36,669 nt of DNA from Mesohalobacter salilacus (lineage in GTDB: Bacteria > Bacteroidota > Bacteroidia > Flavobacteriales > Flavobacteriaceae). The DNA is taken from assembly GCA_003931895.1 (NCBI GenBank), contig RRZV01000012.1:1-36669 (forward strand), given 5' to 3'. How positions within the stretch are numbered: position 1 is the stretch's first letter; each line of letters begins with the position of its first letter. The notes beneath the pieces were generated by a model. That model did no database searches. It had not been told where the DNA came from and saw nothing but the letters and a program-made list of their open reading frames with translations. Below are positions 15,303 to 24,390 of the stretch, one piece after another. The position numbers and the translations under genes were made by a program.

Positions 15303-16766
15303 ATGAAAAATGTTTTTACCCTCTTAGCATCATTCTTTGTTTATTCCTTATCTGCTCAATCAGTTGAAGGTATTGTATTTGATAAACAAAACCAAGAACC
15401 AGTAATTTTTGCAAGTGTTTATAGCACACAAAATACAGGGGTCATTACTAATGAAGAAGGGGCTTTTAAAATTAACATAGACAACTTGACTGAAAAAGAC
15501 AGCTTGATTATTACTAGTTTGGGTTATAAAAAAAGGTCTATTAGTTTTAGCCAATTCAATACTTTAGACACTATTTTCTTAAAAGAGCAAAAAGAGATGC
15601 TTAACGATGTGGTGATTTCTGCTAATAAACTGAATGCAAATGAGATTATAAAGCGTTTTAAAGATAGCATTAGTCAAAGGCATCATATTGATCCAACTGA
15701 GTTTAAAATATTTAAACGGACACATTTTATAGACAATCCTAAATCTTTAGAAGTTGAGGTAGATAAGTCTTCATTTATGACACGTCAACAAAGAAAAACA
15801 TTTAATGAAAAGGTAGTAAAATATTTTAAAGATATTGATGGCAATTCTTCAAATACCTATGAAGATGTACTATACAATGCTTATTATTTTAAGGATTCTA
15901 TGAATGTAGATTATATAAAAGGTACCAAACTTATCAATCTGAGCCAAAACACTTCGGTTGAAACCTTACAAAAAGAAGTGTTTAAAGAACTGCTTACAGC
16001 TTTACAAACTGAGTCAACTTTTAAAGTTAAATCTGGTCTTTTTCCAATTGATGACAGCCTTAGTACTAAAGAGTTTATTCAAATTAGTGATAATTCTGTG
16101 AAGGACACTTTAAAGAATGCAACTACCAAAAGTTCGGCCTTAAAATCGTTAACGCATAATCTTTCAAATCACAATATATTTGAAGACTTAGATCGATACA
16201 GTTTTAAACATATTGATACAAAATTATTTGATGACGAAGTTGTCTATGTGTTGAGTTTTACGCCAGATCACAGGAAATCTATATACCAAGGAAAAGCTTA
16301 TATCAATGCTGAAGACTTTGGGTTGATGCGCATAGATTACAAACTTATTGAAGGCGAAAAAGAAGCAGGCCTCAATATGAAGTTTTTATTAGGTTTAAAA
16401 TTTAGAGTTGACCAAAGCGAATATCAAATCATTTATCAAAAAAATGCTAAAGGCAAATATTATCCAAAATACTACCGTTCAAAAAAGAGACAATATGTTT
16501 ATGTTGATAGAAAATTAAAATTTAAAGAAAATACTGAAAATAGAAGTGAAAGAATTAAACTCAAACTCGATTTTCATGTTGAAAATAACAACCAAATGAT
16601 TACCGAATTTTTATTTATGAGCCCCAAACCTTTAGATAAAAACAATTATTCCTTTGATAAAAACGCTTTTGCCTTTTCTAAATATATCAAAAAATATGAT
16701 CCCAAAACTTGGGAAGAATACAATATCATTCAAGCCACAGAAGGCATAAAAAATTACAAATACTAA
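15303..16766 (+). CDS. exported protein with CarboxypepD_reg-like domain
   Basis: The 487-residue protein has a signal peptide (about residues 1-18, ending SLSAQ). An immunoglobulin-like CarboxypepD_reg-like domain follows at about 19-95 (VEGIVFDKQNQEPVIFASVY and GVITNEEGAFKI), as seen at the N-terminus of many Bacteroidota outer-membrane proteins. A linker (EMLNDVVISAN) resembles the TonB-box region that follows this domain in SusC-like receptors. The remaining 380 residues are too short for a TonB-dependent barrel and look like a beta-rich soluble or surface domain with many Lys and Tyr. No enzyme motif is seen. It is followed after 9 bases by an M3 peptidase gene, so the two are likely co-transcribed. 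Confidence 0.78.
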   Translation: MKNVFTLLASFFVYSLSAQSVEGIVFDKQNQEPVIFASVYSTQNTGVITNEEGAFKINIDNLTEKDSLIITSLGYKKRSISFSQFNTLDTIFLKEQKEMLNDVVISANKLNANEIIKRFKDSISQRHHIDPTEFKIFKRTHFIDNPKSLEVEVDKSSFMTRQQRKTFNEKVVKYFKDIDGNSSNTYEDVLYNAYYFKDSMNVDYIKGTKLINLSQNTSVETLQKEVFKELLTALQTESTFKVKSGLFPIDDSLSTKEFIQISDNSVKDTLKNATTKSSALKSLTHNLSNHNIFEDLDRYSFKHIDTKLFDDEVVYVLSFTPDHRKSIYQGKAYINAEDFGLMRIDYKLIEGEKEAGLNMKFLLGLKFRVDQSEYQIIYQKNAKGKYYPKYYRSKKRQYVYVDRKLKFKENTENRSERIKLKLDFHVENNNQMITEFLFMSPKPLDKNNYSFDKNAFAFSKYIKKYDPKTWEEYNIIQATEGIKNYKY

Positions 16767-16775
16767 ACCCTATTT

Positions 16776-18803
16776 ATGACTCAAAATAATCCTTTATTAA
16801 ACGCTTTTGAAATGCCGCCGTTTTCTAAATTAAAAACAGAACATTTTAAACCTGCGATTAAAGAAGCTATTGAAAAAGCAAAACGAGAAATTAATGAAAT
16901 AACCCAACAGAACAACCCAACTTTTGAAAACACAATCGCCGCTTTAGACCACGCTGGCTATGATTTAGAACGAATTTCTCAAATCTTGTTTAACCTCAAT
17001 TCTGCAGAAACTAACGAAGATATTCAGCAAATCACCCAAGAGGTTTCACCGTGGTTAAGCGATTTTCAAAATGATATCATGACCAATGCTGAGCTTTTTG
17101 AAGCCGTCAAACAAGTTTATGAGCAAAAAGACAGTTTTAATTTGAATCCAGAGCAACAAACACTTCTCGATAAACATTATAAAAGTTTTGTGCGTAACGG
17201 TGCCAATCTCAATAAAGATAAACAAGCAAAATTACGCGAGATTGACAACAAGCTTTCAACTTTGAGTTTACAATTTGGTCAACACGTTTTGGCAGAAACT
17301 AATGCTTATCAACTGCATGTTGAACACAAATCTGAACTTAAAGGTTTACCTGAAAATGTGCTTGAATCTGCGGCAGACTTGGCAAAAAATCAAGATAAAA
17401 AGGGATATATTTTCACCCTTCAATATCCGAGTTACGTGCCGTTTATGAAATATTGTGAAAATCGAAAACTGCGAAAAATATTGGCTTTGGCTTTTGGTAA
17501 ACGCGGATTTCAAAATAACGATAACAACAACGAAGAGATTGTCAAATCTATTGTAAAATTGAGATATGAACGGGCACAGCTTTTGGGTTTTAAGTCTCAC
17601 GCCGAATATATTCTTGAAGAACGCATGGCAAAATCACCAAAAAACGTCAATGATTTTTTAGACGATTTATTCTCAAAAGCCAAACCTGCAGCGCAAAAAG
17701 AATTTGACGAGTTATCTCAATTTGCTCAAGAAATAGACCAAATAGATCAGCTTCAAAAATGGGATATTGCTTTTTATGCCGAAAAACTCAAACAACAAAA
17801 ATTTAATTTAGATGACGAATTATTAAAACCCTATTTCCCTTTAAATCAAGTGATTGACGGTGTTTTCTTGATTGCCCACAAGCTTTACGGTTTAAGTTTT
17901 AAAGAAGTTGAAAATATTGACAAATACCATAAAGATGTAAAAACCTATAAAGTTCACGATGAGCATCAAAATTTTAAAGCGATTTTCTACGCCGATTTTC
18001 ATCCACGTGCCGGCAAACGCGATGGCGCTTGGATGACTTTGTATAAAAACCAGTTTAAAACCAAAGCAAAAAATGAAAGGCCACAAGTATCGATAGTCTG
18101 TAATTTTAGCAAACCGACTAAAACCCAACCGTCTTTATTAACCTTTAATGAAGTCACAACCTTATTCCACGAGTTTGGACATGCTTTACACGGTATGCTT
18201 GGCAATACGCAATACCGCAGCCTATCCGGACCATCAGTCTATTGGGATTTTGTAGAATTGCCTAGTCAGCTATTAGAAAATTGGTGTTACGAAAAAGAAG
18301 CTTTAGATTTATTTGCCAAACATTATAAATCCGGAGAACCCATTCCAGCAAAATATGTCGAGCAAATTAAAGCTGCAGCCAATTTTAATGAAGGCATGCA
18401 AACTTTGAGGCAGCTCAGTTTTGGCTTACTCGATATGGCTTGGCATACCACAAATCCAAAGGAGATTGAATCTGTAAAAGATTTTGAAAAAGCTGCTTTT
18501 GAACCCACAAGATTAGTTGATGATGTTAAAGAAAACTGCATGAGCACGGCATTTTCTCATATCTTTCAAGGCGGTTATTCTGCAGGTTATTATTCTTACA
18601 AATGGGCAGAAGTCTTAGATGCTGATGCGTTTGAAGCCTTTAAAAATAAGGGTATTTTTGATACTGAAACGGCAAAGGCTTTTAAAACCCACATCTTAGA
18701 AAAAGGCGGCACCGAAGAACCAATGATCTTGTATAAACGTTTTAGAGGTCAAGAACCAAATCCTGAGGCTTTGCTGAAGCGTGCAGGACTTTTAAAACCT
18801 TAA
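16776..18803 (+). CDS. M3-family zinc metallopeptidase (oligopeptidase A/Dcp type)
   Basis: The 675-residue enzyme hydrolyses short peptides. The zinc-binding HEFGH is at residues 465-469, within TLFHEFGHALHGML, and the third ligand is E494 in WDFVELPSQ. The N-terminus (NPLLNAFEMPPFSKL) resembles oligopeptidase A, while the middle segment (FYADFHPRAGKRDGAWM) resembles peptidyl-dipeptidase Dcp, so the subtype is left open. The end, MILYKRFRGQEPNPEALL, is typical of both. No signal peptide is present, so it is cytosolic, although its neighbour upstream is exported. It follows the CarboxypepD_reg-like gene after 9 bases. Confidence 0.95.
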   Translation: MTQNNPLLNAFEMPPFSKLKTEHFKPAIKEAIEKAKREINEITQQNNPTFENTIAALDHAGYDLERISQILFNLNSAETNEDIQQITQEVSPWLSDFQNDIMTNAELFEAVKQVYEQKDSFNLNPEQQTLLDKHYKSFVRNGANLNKDKQAKLREIDNKLSTLSLQFGQHVLAETNAYQLHVEHKSELKGLPENVLESAADLAKNQDKKGYIFTLQYPSYVPFMKYCENRKLRKILALAFGKRGFQNNDNNNEEIVKSIVKLRYERAQLLGFKSHAEYILEERMAKSPKNVNDFLDDLFSKAKPAAQKEFDELSQFAQEIDQIDQLQKWDIAFYAEKLKQQKFNLDDELLKPYFPLNQVIDGVFLIAHKLYGLSFKEVENIDKYHKDVKTYKVHDEHQNFKAIFYADFHPRAGKRDGAWMTLYKNQFKTKAKNERPQVSIVCNFSKPTKTQPSLLTFNEVTTLFHEFGHALHGMLGNTQYRSLSGPSVYWDFVELPSQLLENWCYEKEALDLFAKHYKSGEPIPAKYVEQIKAAANFNEGMQTLRQLSFGLLDMAWHTTNPKEIESVKDFEKAAFEPTRLVDDVKENCMSTAFSHIFQGGYSAGYYSYKWAEVLDADAFEAFKNKGIFDTETAKAFKTHILEKGGTEEPMILYKRFRGQEPNPEALLKRAGLLKP

Positions 18804-18840
18804 AAAAGTTAGTTACTTTTTATTACAATTAATTTTAATG

Positions 18841-18919
18841 CTTAGTGAAACTTTGTGTATTCTTTGTGCAACTTTGTGTCTTAGCTTAAATTTCTGTTTA
18901 CAAAAAACACCAAGAATAC
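18841..18919. repeat. phased CTTTGTG repeats with an inverted partial copy
   Basis: CTTAGTG (18841) and three copies of CTTTGTG (18851, 18862, 18872) recur every 10-11 bases, followed by CTTAGC. GTATTCTTTGTG (18857-18868) is matched in inverse orientation by CACCAAGAATAC (18908-18919) at 11 of 12 positions. This lies in the 165-base gap between the M3 peptidase and the nitrilase gene. I recall similar degenerate ctttg(t/c)g strings from many Bacteroidota intergenic regions. No gene is seen here. Confidence 0.6.
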
Positions 18920-18968
18920 TTTAAACTTCATTAATATTTAATTATTTTAAAAGAAAACATTTTTAATC

Positions 18969-19751
18969 ATGACAACTGAAAACCTAACCGTAAGCATCAT
19001 ACAAGCCGAATTATCTTGGGAAAACAAAGACGTCAATTTTAGAAAGTTTGATGAGCTGATTAATTCCATAGAAATCGATACAGACTTAATCGTTTTACCC
19101 GAAATGTTCTCAACCGGGTTTAGTATGAACGCTGAAAACCTTTACGACGAACCCGAAGGGCAAACCTTGTCATGGATGCGACATCACGCCAAACTCAAAA
19201 AGGCTGCTATCACAGGAAGTGCCATTATCAAAGACCATAATCAATGTTTCAACCGATTGTTTTTTGTTGAACCCAACGGCGATTATCAAACTTATGACAA
19301 ACGGCATTTGTTTACTTTGGCGGGTGAAGAAAAACATTATTCTGCGGGTCAAGACAAACTTATTTTAGATTATAAAGGGTGGAAAATCTGTCCTATGGTT
19401 TGTTATGATTTGCGTTTTCCAGCTTGGATCAGAAATCAAGAAGACTATGATTTACTCATATTTGTCGCCAACTGGCCTGCAATGCGAATTAAAGCTTGGG
19501 ATACACTTCTTCAAGCGCGAGCAATTGAAAACATGAGCTACACCATTGGGGTTAATCGCATAGGAGAAGACGGCAACGGCTATCCACATTGCGGACATTC
19601 GGCCATTTACGACGCCTTGGGTGAAAAAATCACAACAGATTTATTTGAAGAAGCTTTTGTAGAAACTAAAACTTTGTCAAAACAAGAATTAATACAAATC
19701 CGAGATAAATTTGGGTTTTTGAGAGATAGAGATGAGTTTAAGGTAAACTGA
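18969..19751 (+). CDS. nitrilase-family amidohydrolase, omega-amidase-like
   Basis: The 260-residue cytosolic hydrolase has the Glu-Lys-Cys triad: E45 in VLPEMFSTGF, K111 in YDKRHLF and C145 in PMVCYDLRFP. The overall pattern, including FSMNAENL and HYSAGQ, is that of the YafV/NIT2 omega-amidase branch, which removes the amide from alpha-ketoglutaramate or alpha-ketosuccinamate and so repairs transamination side-products. That substrate is inferred from the family. The preceding gap holds CTTTGTG repeats and no clear promoter. The last 14 bases overlap, tail to tail, with the converging Ig-like lipoprotein gene. Confidence 0.9.
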   Translation: MTTENLTVSIIQAELSWENKDVNFRKFDELINSIEIDTDLIVLPEMFSTGFSMNAENLYDEPEGQTLSWMRHHAKLKKAAITGSAIIKDHNQCFNRLFFVEPNGDYQTYDKRHLFTLAGEEKHYSAGQDKLILDYKGWKICPMVCYDLRFPAWIRNQEDYDLLIFVANWPAMRIKAWDTLLQARAIENMSYTIGVNRIGEDGNGYPHCGHSAIYDALGEKITTDLFEEAFVETKTLSKQELIQIRDKFGFLRDRDEFKVN

Positions 19752-21351
19752 TGGTCTGAACCACATCCCAATTAGCCCGAGGTTCTAAAAGTGTTGGACT
19801 GTAATTGACCTCTTCAGGTTGAATATTTTTAAGATAGTCGCCACTGTCCCAAACACCATTATTATTGTCATCATAAATCACTTTGACATAATACTTACCA
19901 GGTTTGACGTGTTCAAAAGTGTGTTTTCTAGTATTGTTTAGTATAACCGACTTTTCTACGTCTTCTTTATCATTTACCAGTTGCACAATAGCAGGATAAC
20001 GTTTAAGATTTGTCAAGGTTAAGTCTAGCACGCTATATTCTGAAAGAGGTTTGGTTTTAAAACTCAGGTTGATGGTGTCGTTTGTGTTGCCGTAAAAGTC
20101 TTTAACCGCACCTGGCAATATTTGCATTCTGTAATTTGAATTTTCAATTTTATCAAAATCCATTTCAACTTGGTTTTGAAAGGAATCTAGTCGAAAATTA
20201 AATTTCAATTTTAATGAATCAGCGTCAATCAAATTGATTTTACTGGTGTCGAGGTTGACGATAGGTAAATTGGCTTGGATAAAAACACGTTCATCAAATC
20301 CTATGTTATTTTTAGGCTTAGTTTCAATTTGAAGCGAGTCGGCTTCCATATCTTTAGTTTTGACGACAAGTGTATCAACTTGTGCTTTATGTTTGAAAGC
20401 AAACAACAAGCTATCTCTTTGAAAATAGGGCTTCATCCAATAGTTTAAAGTGTCACTTTTCCTACTTTTTGTAATTCGTGTTTGAAAAGTGTCGGGCGCT
20501 TTAGTCAGTAACTCAATGTTATAATTCGTAGAATCTAAAACGCCTTCATAACCAAAAATCAGATGATTTTTACTCACTTGTTTTGGTCGAATAGGCTTAA
20601 AATCTTGTGAGGTATTAAACAAATTTATTTTGTAATTTTTCGTTGTTGGCAAAGTGATAAAGCTATCGACAAATCCAATTTTTTCACGACCAGGATTAAA
20701 TTTATAGTCTCTATTTTTATCTTCTAAAGCCACTAATTTGTAGGTGCCTGCTCGCATATTTTCTAAACTAAAGGCGTTAGTAGAATCTTTGGAAAAGGTA
20801 ACATAAGTAGGCAAGTCTTTAAACACTATAGAATCTGAATACGTGCTGTCTTTTTCAAAAAGCAACACACTGACAAATTCTGGCGTTTCTCTAAAATTCA
20901 TATCATTCACAACACCTTCAAGTTTTAAGGAATCAATATAATCTCCCGTTGAAAATACATACTTAAAAAACGGTAGTGGGTTACCTTCGTTATTGTCTTC
21001 TATACTTTGTCCAAAATTAATGGTATATGTGGTATTGTCCTGAAGTGAGTCAATCGGTATCTTTATTCTCACTTCTTTAGCTGCTGAGCCCATTGGGGTT
21101 ATTTCTGGTCGAGGTAGTATGGGTGGAGAAAAAATAATTTGTTGCTGAGCATTTTGAAGTTTTATGAACTCGTTAAATTGAATTCTGATTTCTTCTTTGT
21201 CAAAATAAGTTGAAAAGTTTGGTGGATTAGAAGATACAAACTCTGGTGGCGTCTGATCTTTTGGTCCGCCGTCTGGACGACCAATTTGAGCGCAGCTATA
21301 AATTAATGCTGTAATAAAGACTAAACTAAAAACTAACCGAAATCGATTCAA
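19738..21351 (-). CDS. lipoprotein with bacterial Ig-like (Big_5) domain
   Basis: The 537-residue protein starts with a lipoprotein signal whose lipidated cysteine is C20 (ALIYSC). A conserved stretch, RPDGGPKDQTPPEFVSSNPP, leads into an Ig-like domain at about 35-135, ending FKYVFSTGD, the usual form of the Big_5/SbsA Ig-like domain. Further beta-rich repeats follow. Two short acidic loops resemble calcium-binding EF-hand/dockerin loops: DKNRDYKFNPGRE and DDNNNGVWDSGDY. This architecture is widespread in Bacteroidota as a single-copy surface lipoprotein of unknown function. The 3' end overlaps the nitrilase gene on the other strand by 14 bases. Confidence 0.82.
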   Translation of the reverse strand: MNRFRLVFSLVFITALIYSCAQIGRPDGGPKDQTPPEFVSSNPPNFSTYFDKEEIRIQFNEFIKLQNAQQQIIFSPPILPRPEITPMGSAAKEVRIKIPIDSLQDNTTYTINFGQSIEDNNEGNPLPFFKYVFSTGDYIDSLKLEGVVNDMNFRETPEFVSVLLFEKDSTYSDSIVFKDLPTYVTFSKDSTNAFSLENMRAGTYKLVALEDKNRDYKFNPGREKIGFVDSFITLPTTKNYKINLFNTSQDFKPIRPKQVSKNHLIFGYEGVLDSTNYNIELLTKAPDTFQTRITKSRKSDTLNYWMKPYFQRDSLLFAFKHKAQVDTLVVKTKDMEADSLQIETKPKNNIGFDERVFIQANLPIVNLDTSKINLIDADSLKLKFNFRLDSFQNQVEMDFDKIENSNYRMQILPGAVKDFYGNTNDTINLSFKTKPLSEYSVLDLTLTNLKRYPAIVQLVNDKEDVEKSVILNNTRKHTFEHVKPGKYYVKVIYDDNNNGVWDSGDYLKNIQPEEVNYSPTLLEPRANWDVVQTISLP

Positions 21352-21426
21352 AAGTTATTTTTTTTACAAAGAAACAATTTTTTCATGTGATACTCGATAT
21401 ATGATGCCATTCTAATATCTGTAATG

Positions 21427-21459
21427 TTGAATGACTCGGCATTTAATTTTGTAAATTTG
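21427..21459 (+). promoter_or_regulatory. promoter of lipB with two overlapping -7 elements
   Basis: TTG at 21427-21429 is followed after 22 bases by TAAATTTG (21452-21459). An adjacent second -7 match, TAATTTTG, is at 21444-21451. The downstream element ends only 4 bases before the lipB ATG, so transcripts from it would have almost no leader. Confidence 0.55.
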
Positions 21460-21463
21460 GGCC

Positions 21464-22168
21464 ATGAATAAAGAAGTTATTTTAGAAGATCTCGGACTTA
21501 AAGATTACAAAGAAACTTGGGACTACCAGGAGCAACTTTTTGATGGCATTTTGAATACCAAAATTCAAAATCGACGTCAAAACTTGAACGATAAAACCCA
21601 TAATTATTTTCTATTCGTAGAACACCCACATGTTTATACTTTAGGGAAGAGCGGAAAATTAGAACACCTTTTACTCAACGAAGAACAGCTAAAAACTAAA
21701 AAAGCAACATTCTATAAAATCAATCGCGGTGGCGATATTACGTATCATGGTCCAGGGCAAATTGTAGGTTATCCGATTTTAGATTTAGATAATTTTTTTA
21801 CCGACATTCATAAATATCTTAGAACGTTAGAAGAAGTTATTATTCTAACGCTTAAAGACTATGGTATTGAGGCTACAAGAAGTAAAGGTGAAACAGGTGT
21901 GTGGCTTGATGTGGATACGCCATTTGCTCGTAAAATATGCGCCATGGGCGTTCGGGCTTCACGTTGGGTCACCATGCACGGATTTGCCTTTAATGTCAAC
22001 GCTGATTTAGGCTATTTTGATAACATCGTTCCTTGCGGCATTAAAGACAAAGCCGTGACTTCACTCAATGTAGAACTTGGTCAAACCAAAGTTGATGAAA
22101 AAGAAGTCAAAGAAAAACTCAAATCTCATTTTGAAGCGTGTTTTGAAGCTAAACTTGTATTGAAATAG
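21464..22168 (+). CDS. lipB: lipoyl(octanoyl) transferase LipB
   Basis: LipB transfers octanoyl from acyl-carrier protein to the lipoyl domains of 2-oxoacid dehydrogenases and the glycine cleavage H protein. The 234-residue length is normal. The substrate-binding motif RGGDITYHGPGQ is at 88-99, the catalytic lysine is K157 in FARKICAMG, and the acyl-carrying cysteine is C191 in NIVPCGI. No lipA is adjacent. The ATG follows a promoter at extremely short distance. A hairpin lies 24 bases or more downstream but pairs better on the opposite strand. Confidence 0.96.
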   Translation: MNKEVILEDLGLKDYKETWDYQEQLFDGILNTKIQNRRQNLNDKTHNYFLFVEHPHVYTLGKSGKLEHLLLNEEQLKTKKATFYKINRGGDITYHGPGQIVGYPILDLDNFFTDIHKYLRTLEEVIILTLKDYGIEATRSKGETGVWLDVDTPFARKICAMGVRASRWVTMHGFAFNVNADLGYFDNIVPCGIKDKAVTSLNVELGQTKVDEKEVKEKLKSHFEACFEAKLVLK

Positions 22169-22193
22169 CCACAAATTCAAGAATGATAAAAAC

Positions 22194-22232
22194 TAAAAAA
22201 AGGCCACTCCGATAGGAATGACCTTTTTTTTT
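22194..22232 (-). terminator. rho-independent terminator, mainly for pckA
   Basis: GGCCACTCC (22202-22210) and GGAATGACC (22215-22223) enclose a GATA loop and are flanked by an A-run and a T-run. In plus-strand RNA two pairs are C-A mismatches (22204/22221 and 22207/22218). In minus-strand RNA the same pairs become U-G wobbles, so the fold is continuous there. It therefore fits the minus-strand pckA gene better than lipB, although it may act weakly in both directions. Confidence 0.8.
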
Positions 22233-22247
22233 AATTTAATTAGTTAT

Positions 22248-23864
22248 TTATAATTGTGGTCCTGCATCAACAAGAGCTTTACCTGCATCTTTGTCGGTAT
22301 ACTTTTTAAAGTTTTCAATAAATAGTGATGCAAGGTTTTTAGCTTTTTTATCCCATTCACTTGAGTCAGAGTAAGTATCACGAGGATCAAGAATATTAGT
22401 ATGAACGCCTTTAAGCTCAGTAGGGATTTCTAAATTGAAAATTGGTAAATTTTTTGTTGGACATTCCTCAATAGAACCATCAAGTATTGCGGTAATAATA
22501 CCACGTGTGTCTTTAATAGAGATTCGTTTACCGCTGCCATTCCAACCCGTGTTGACTAAATAAGCTTCAGCGCCGTGTTTGTTCATTTTTTTCACTAATT
22601 CTTCACCGTATTTAGTAGGGTGAAGAGATAGGAAAGCTTCACCAAAACACGCAGAAAATGTAGGTTGTGGCGTTGTTACACCTCTTTCGGTACCTGCAAG
22701 TTTAGCTGTAAATCCTGATAAGAAATGGTATTGAGTTTGTTCTTTAGTTAATTTTGCAACAGGTGGCAATACACCAAAAGCATCAGCAGTTAAGAAAATA
22801 ACCTTGTTAGCGTGACCAGCTTTTGAAACTGGTTTTACAATATTATCAATATGATAAATAGGATACGAAACACGTGTGTTTGCTGGACCTGAATTAAAGT
22901 CTATTTTACCATCCTCATCAACAGTCACGTTTTCTAGAAGGGCATCACGTTTGATAGCGCCGTATATTTCTGGCTCAGCTTCTTTGTCAAGATTCATTGT
23001 TTTGGCATAGCATCCGCCTTCAAAATTAAATACGCCGTCGTCGTCCCATCCATGCTCATCGTCGCCAATTAGTTTTCTGTTAGGATCTGTAGAAAGTGTA
23101 GTTTTCCCTGTGCCAGAAAGTCCAAAGAATATGGCTACATCACCATCTTTGCCAACATTAGCAGAACAGTGCATAGCAGCCATGCCTGCTTTAGGTAAGA
23201 GGTAATTCATCATAGCAAACATCCCTTTTTTCATTTCACCACCGTACCAAGTTCCGCCGATGACTTGCATTTTTTCCTCAAGATTAAAAACGGTGTAAAC
23301 CTCAGAGTTCATATTAAATTCTTCCCAACGCTCGTTAATGGTTTCTGATGCATTCATCACTACAAAATCAGGCTCACCATAATTTTTAAGCTCTTCTTCT
23401 GTCGGACGGATAAACATATTTTTCACAAAATGCGCTTGCCAAGCCACCTCCATGATAAAACGAATTTTTAATCGGGAGTTTTCATTTGCACCAAGAAAAG
23501 TATCCATAACAAACAATCTTTTACCAGAAAGTTCTTCAGTTGTAATCTTTTTAAGATGCGCCCAAGCTTCTTCAGAAAGTTTTTTATTGTCGTTTGGAGA
23601 TTTAGGGGAAGTCCACCAAAAATCTTGTGAAGCTTTGTTATCAACAATAAATTTATCTTTAGGTGAGCGGCCTGTAAATTTTCCAGTCATTACATTGACA
23701 GCGCCAAGTTTTGTAAGTTGACCTCTTTCATAACCTTCAAGATCAGGCCTTGTCTCCTCCTTAAAAAGCTGTTCGTAAGAAGGATTGTATACAATTTCTT
23801 TGACATTTTTAATGCCATACTTTTCTAAGGAAATTGTTTTAGGAACTTGTTTTGTTGAATCCAT
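22248..23864 (-). CDS. pckA: ATP-dependent phosphoenolpyruvate carboxykinase
   Basis: The enzyme converts oxaloacetate and ATP to phosphoenolpyruvate, the entry to gluconeogenesis (in some fermenting Bacteroidota it runs the other way to fix CO2). The 538-residue length is typical of the ATP-dependent class. The P-loop [11 protein letters not shown] contains K254, followed by the metal-binding [19 protein letters not shown]. Earlier conserved motifs are [12 protein letters not shown] and the MHCSANVG region. The start at ATG 23864 has a TAAATTTG element 22-29 bases upstream. A terminator follows the gene at about 22200. It is monocistronic by spacing. Confidence 0.97.
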   Translation of the reverse strand: MDSTKQVPKTISLEKYGIKNVKEIVYNPSYEQLFKEETRPDLEGYERGQLTKLGAVNVMTGKFTGRSPKDKFIVDNKASQDFWWTSPKSPNDNKKLSEEAWAHLKKITTEELSGKRLFVMDTFLGANENSRLKIRFIMEVAWQAHFVKNMFIRPTEEELKNYGEPDFVVMNASETINERWEEFNMNSEVYTVFNLEEKMQVIGGTWYGGEMKKGMFAMMNYLLPKAGMAAMHCSANVGKDGDVAIFFGLSGTGKTTLSTDPNRKLIGDDEHGWDDDGVFNFEGGCYAKTMNLDKEAEPEIYGAIKRDALLENVTVDEDGKIDFNSGPANTRVSYPIYHIDNIVKPVSKAGHANKVIFLTADAFGVLPPVAKLTKEQTQYHFLSGFTAKLAGTERGVTTPQPTFSACFGEAFLSLHPTKYGEELVKKMNKHGAEAYLVNTGWNGSGKRISIKDTRGIITAILDGSIEECPTKNLPIFNLEIPTELKGVHTNILDPRDTYSDSSEWDKKAKNLASLFIENFKKYTDKDAGKALVDAGPQL

Positions 23865-23885
23865 AATATTTGATTTATTTCATAA

Positions 23886-23893
23886 CAAATTTA
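23886..23893 (-). promoter_or_regulatory. -7 promoter element for pckA
   Basis: On the minus strand this reads TAAATTTG, an exact TAnnTTTG match, giving a leader of roughly 15 bases before the pckA ATG. No TTG is seen at the -33 distance. Confidence 0.55.
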
Positions 23894-23934
23894 AATAGAT
23901 TCCTTAATAAACTCTTTTTTTAAATATTAATTTT

Positions 23935-24318
23935 TCATTTTTTTCTGAAAAAACTGACCAAAATCAACAACCAACTCAGAATTAATAAGCTCCCACCTAA
24001 AGGTGTAATCAATGCAATTGTAGTAAAATCAACACTCGTCAGGGAATTAGTAGCTAAACCATAAATAGAACCAGAAAACATAATAATTCCTATAACAAGC
24101 ATGTAAAAAATTAAATTATGCAGCTTTGATATCTTTTTTAAATTAAAACCTAAAATAATCATGAGCAAGGCGTGATACATTTGATATTTCACACCTGTTT
24201 CAAAACTCCGAAGACTCTCTGCATCTATTTGCTCGGCTAGAGAATGCGTCCCTAGTGCGCCCATGATGACTGCGGTCATTCCAAAGAAAGCACCAAATAT
24301 TTTAAGTTTTCGTGTCAT
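23935..24318 (-). CDS. DUF423 membrane protein
   Basis: The 127-residue protein has four hydrophobic helices. The DUF423 (YgdD-like) signature is clear at the N-terminus: GAFFGMTAVIMGALGTHSL, and then RSFETGVKYQMYHAL. The function of this small inner-membrane family is not known. It lies 70 bases upstream of pckA on the same strand, but pckA has its own promoter element, so it may be a separate unit. It is divergent from the saccharopine-dehydrogenase-like gene. Confidence 0.9.
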   Translation of the reverse strand: MTRKLKIFGAFFGMTAVIMGALGTHSLAEQIDAESLRSFETGVKYQMYHALLMIILGFNLKKISKLHNLIFYMLVIGIIMFSGSIYGLATNSLTSVDFTTIALITPLGGSLLILSWLLILVSFFRKK

Positions 24319-24344
24319 AGCTATGTCTAGTAAAGGGTTTTATA

Positions 24345-24352
24345 TACCTTCG
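24345..24352 (+). promoter_or_regulatory. possible -7 element for the saccharopine-dehydrogenase-like gene
   Basis: TACCTTCG differs by one base from TAnnTTTG and lies 38 bases before ATG 24391. No -33 TTG is visible, so this is a weak call. Confidence 0.3.
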
Positions 24353-24390
24353 TAAAAACAACAAAAATAGACAAAAAACCTTATAAATTT

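Noticed and set aside
18804-18968. CRISPR-like array or small RNA gene at the CTTTGTG repeats
   Set aside because: Units are 7 bases with 3-4 base spacers and degenerate; no CRISPR repeat/spacer geometry and no cas genes. An RNA is possible but unsupported.
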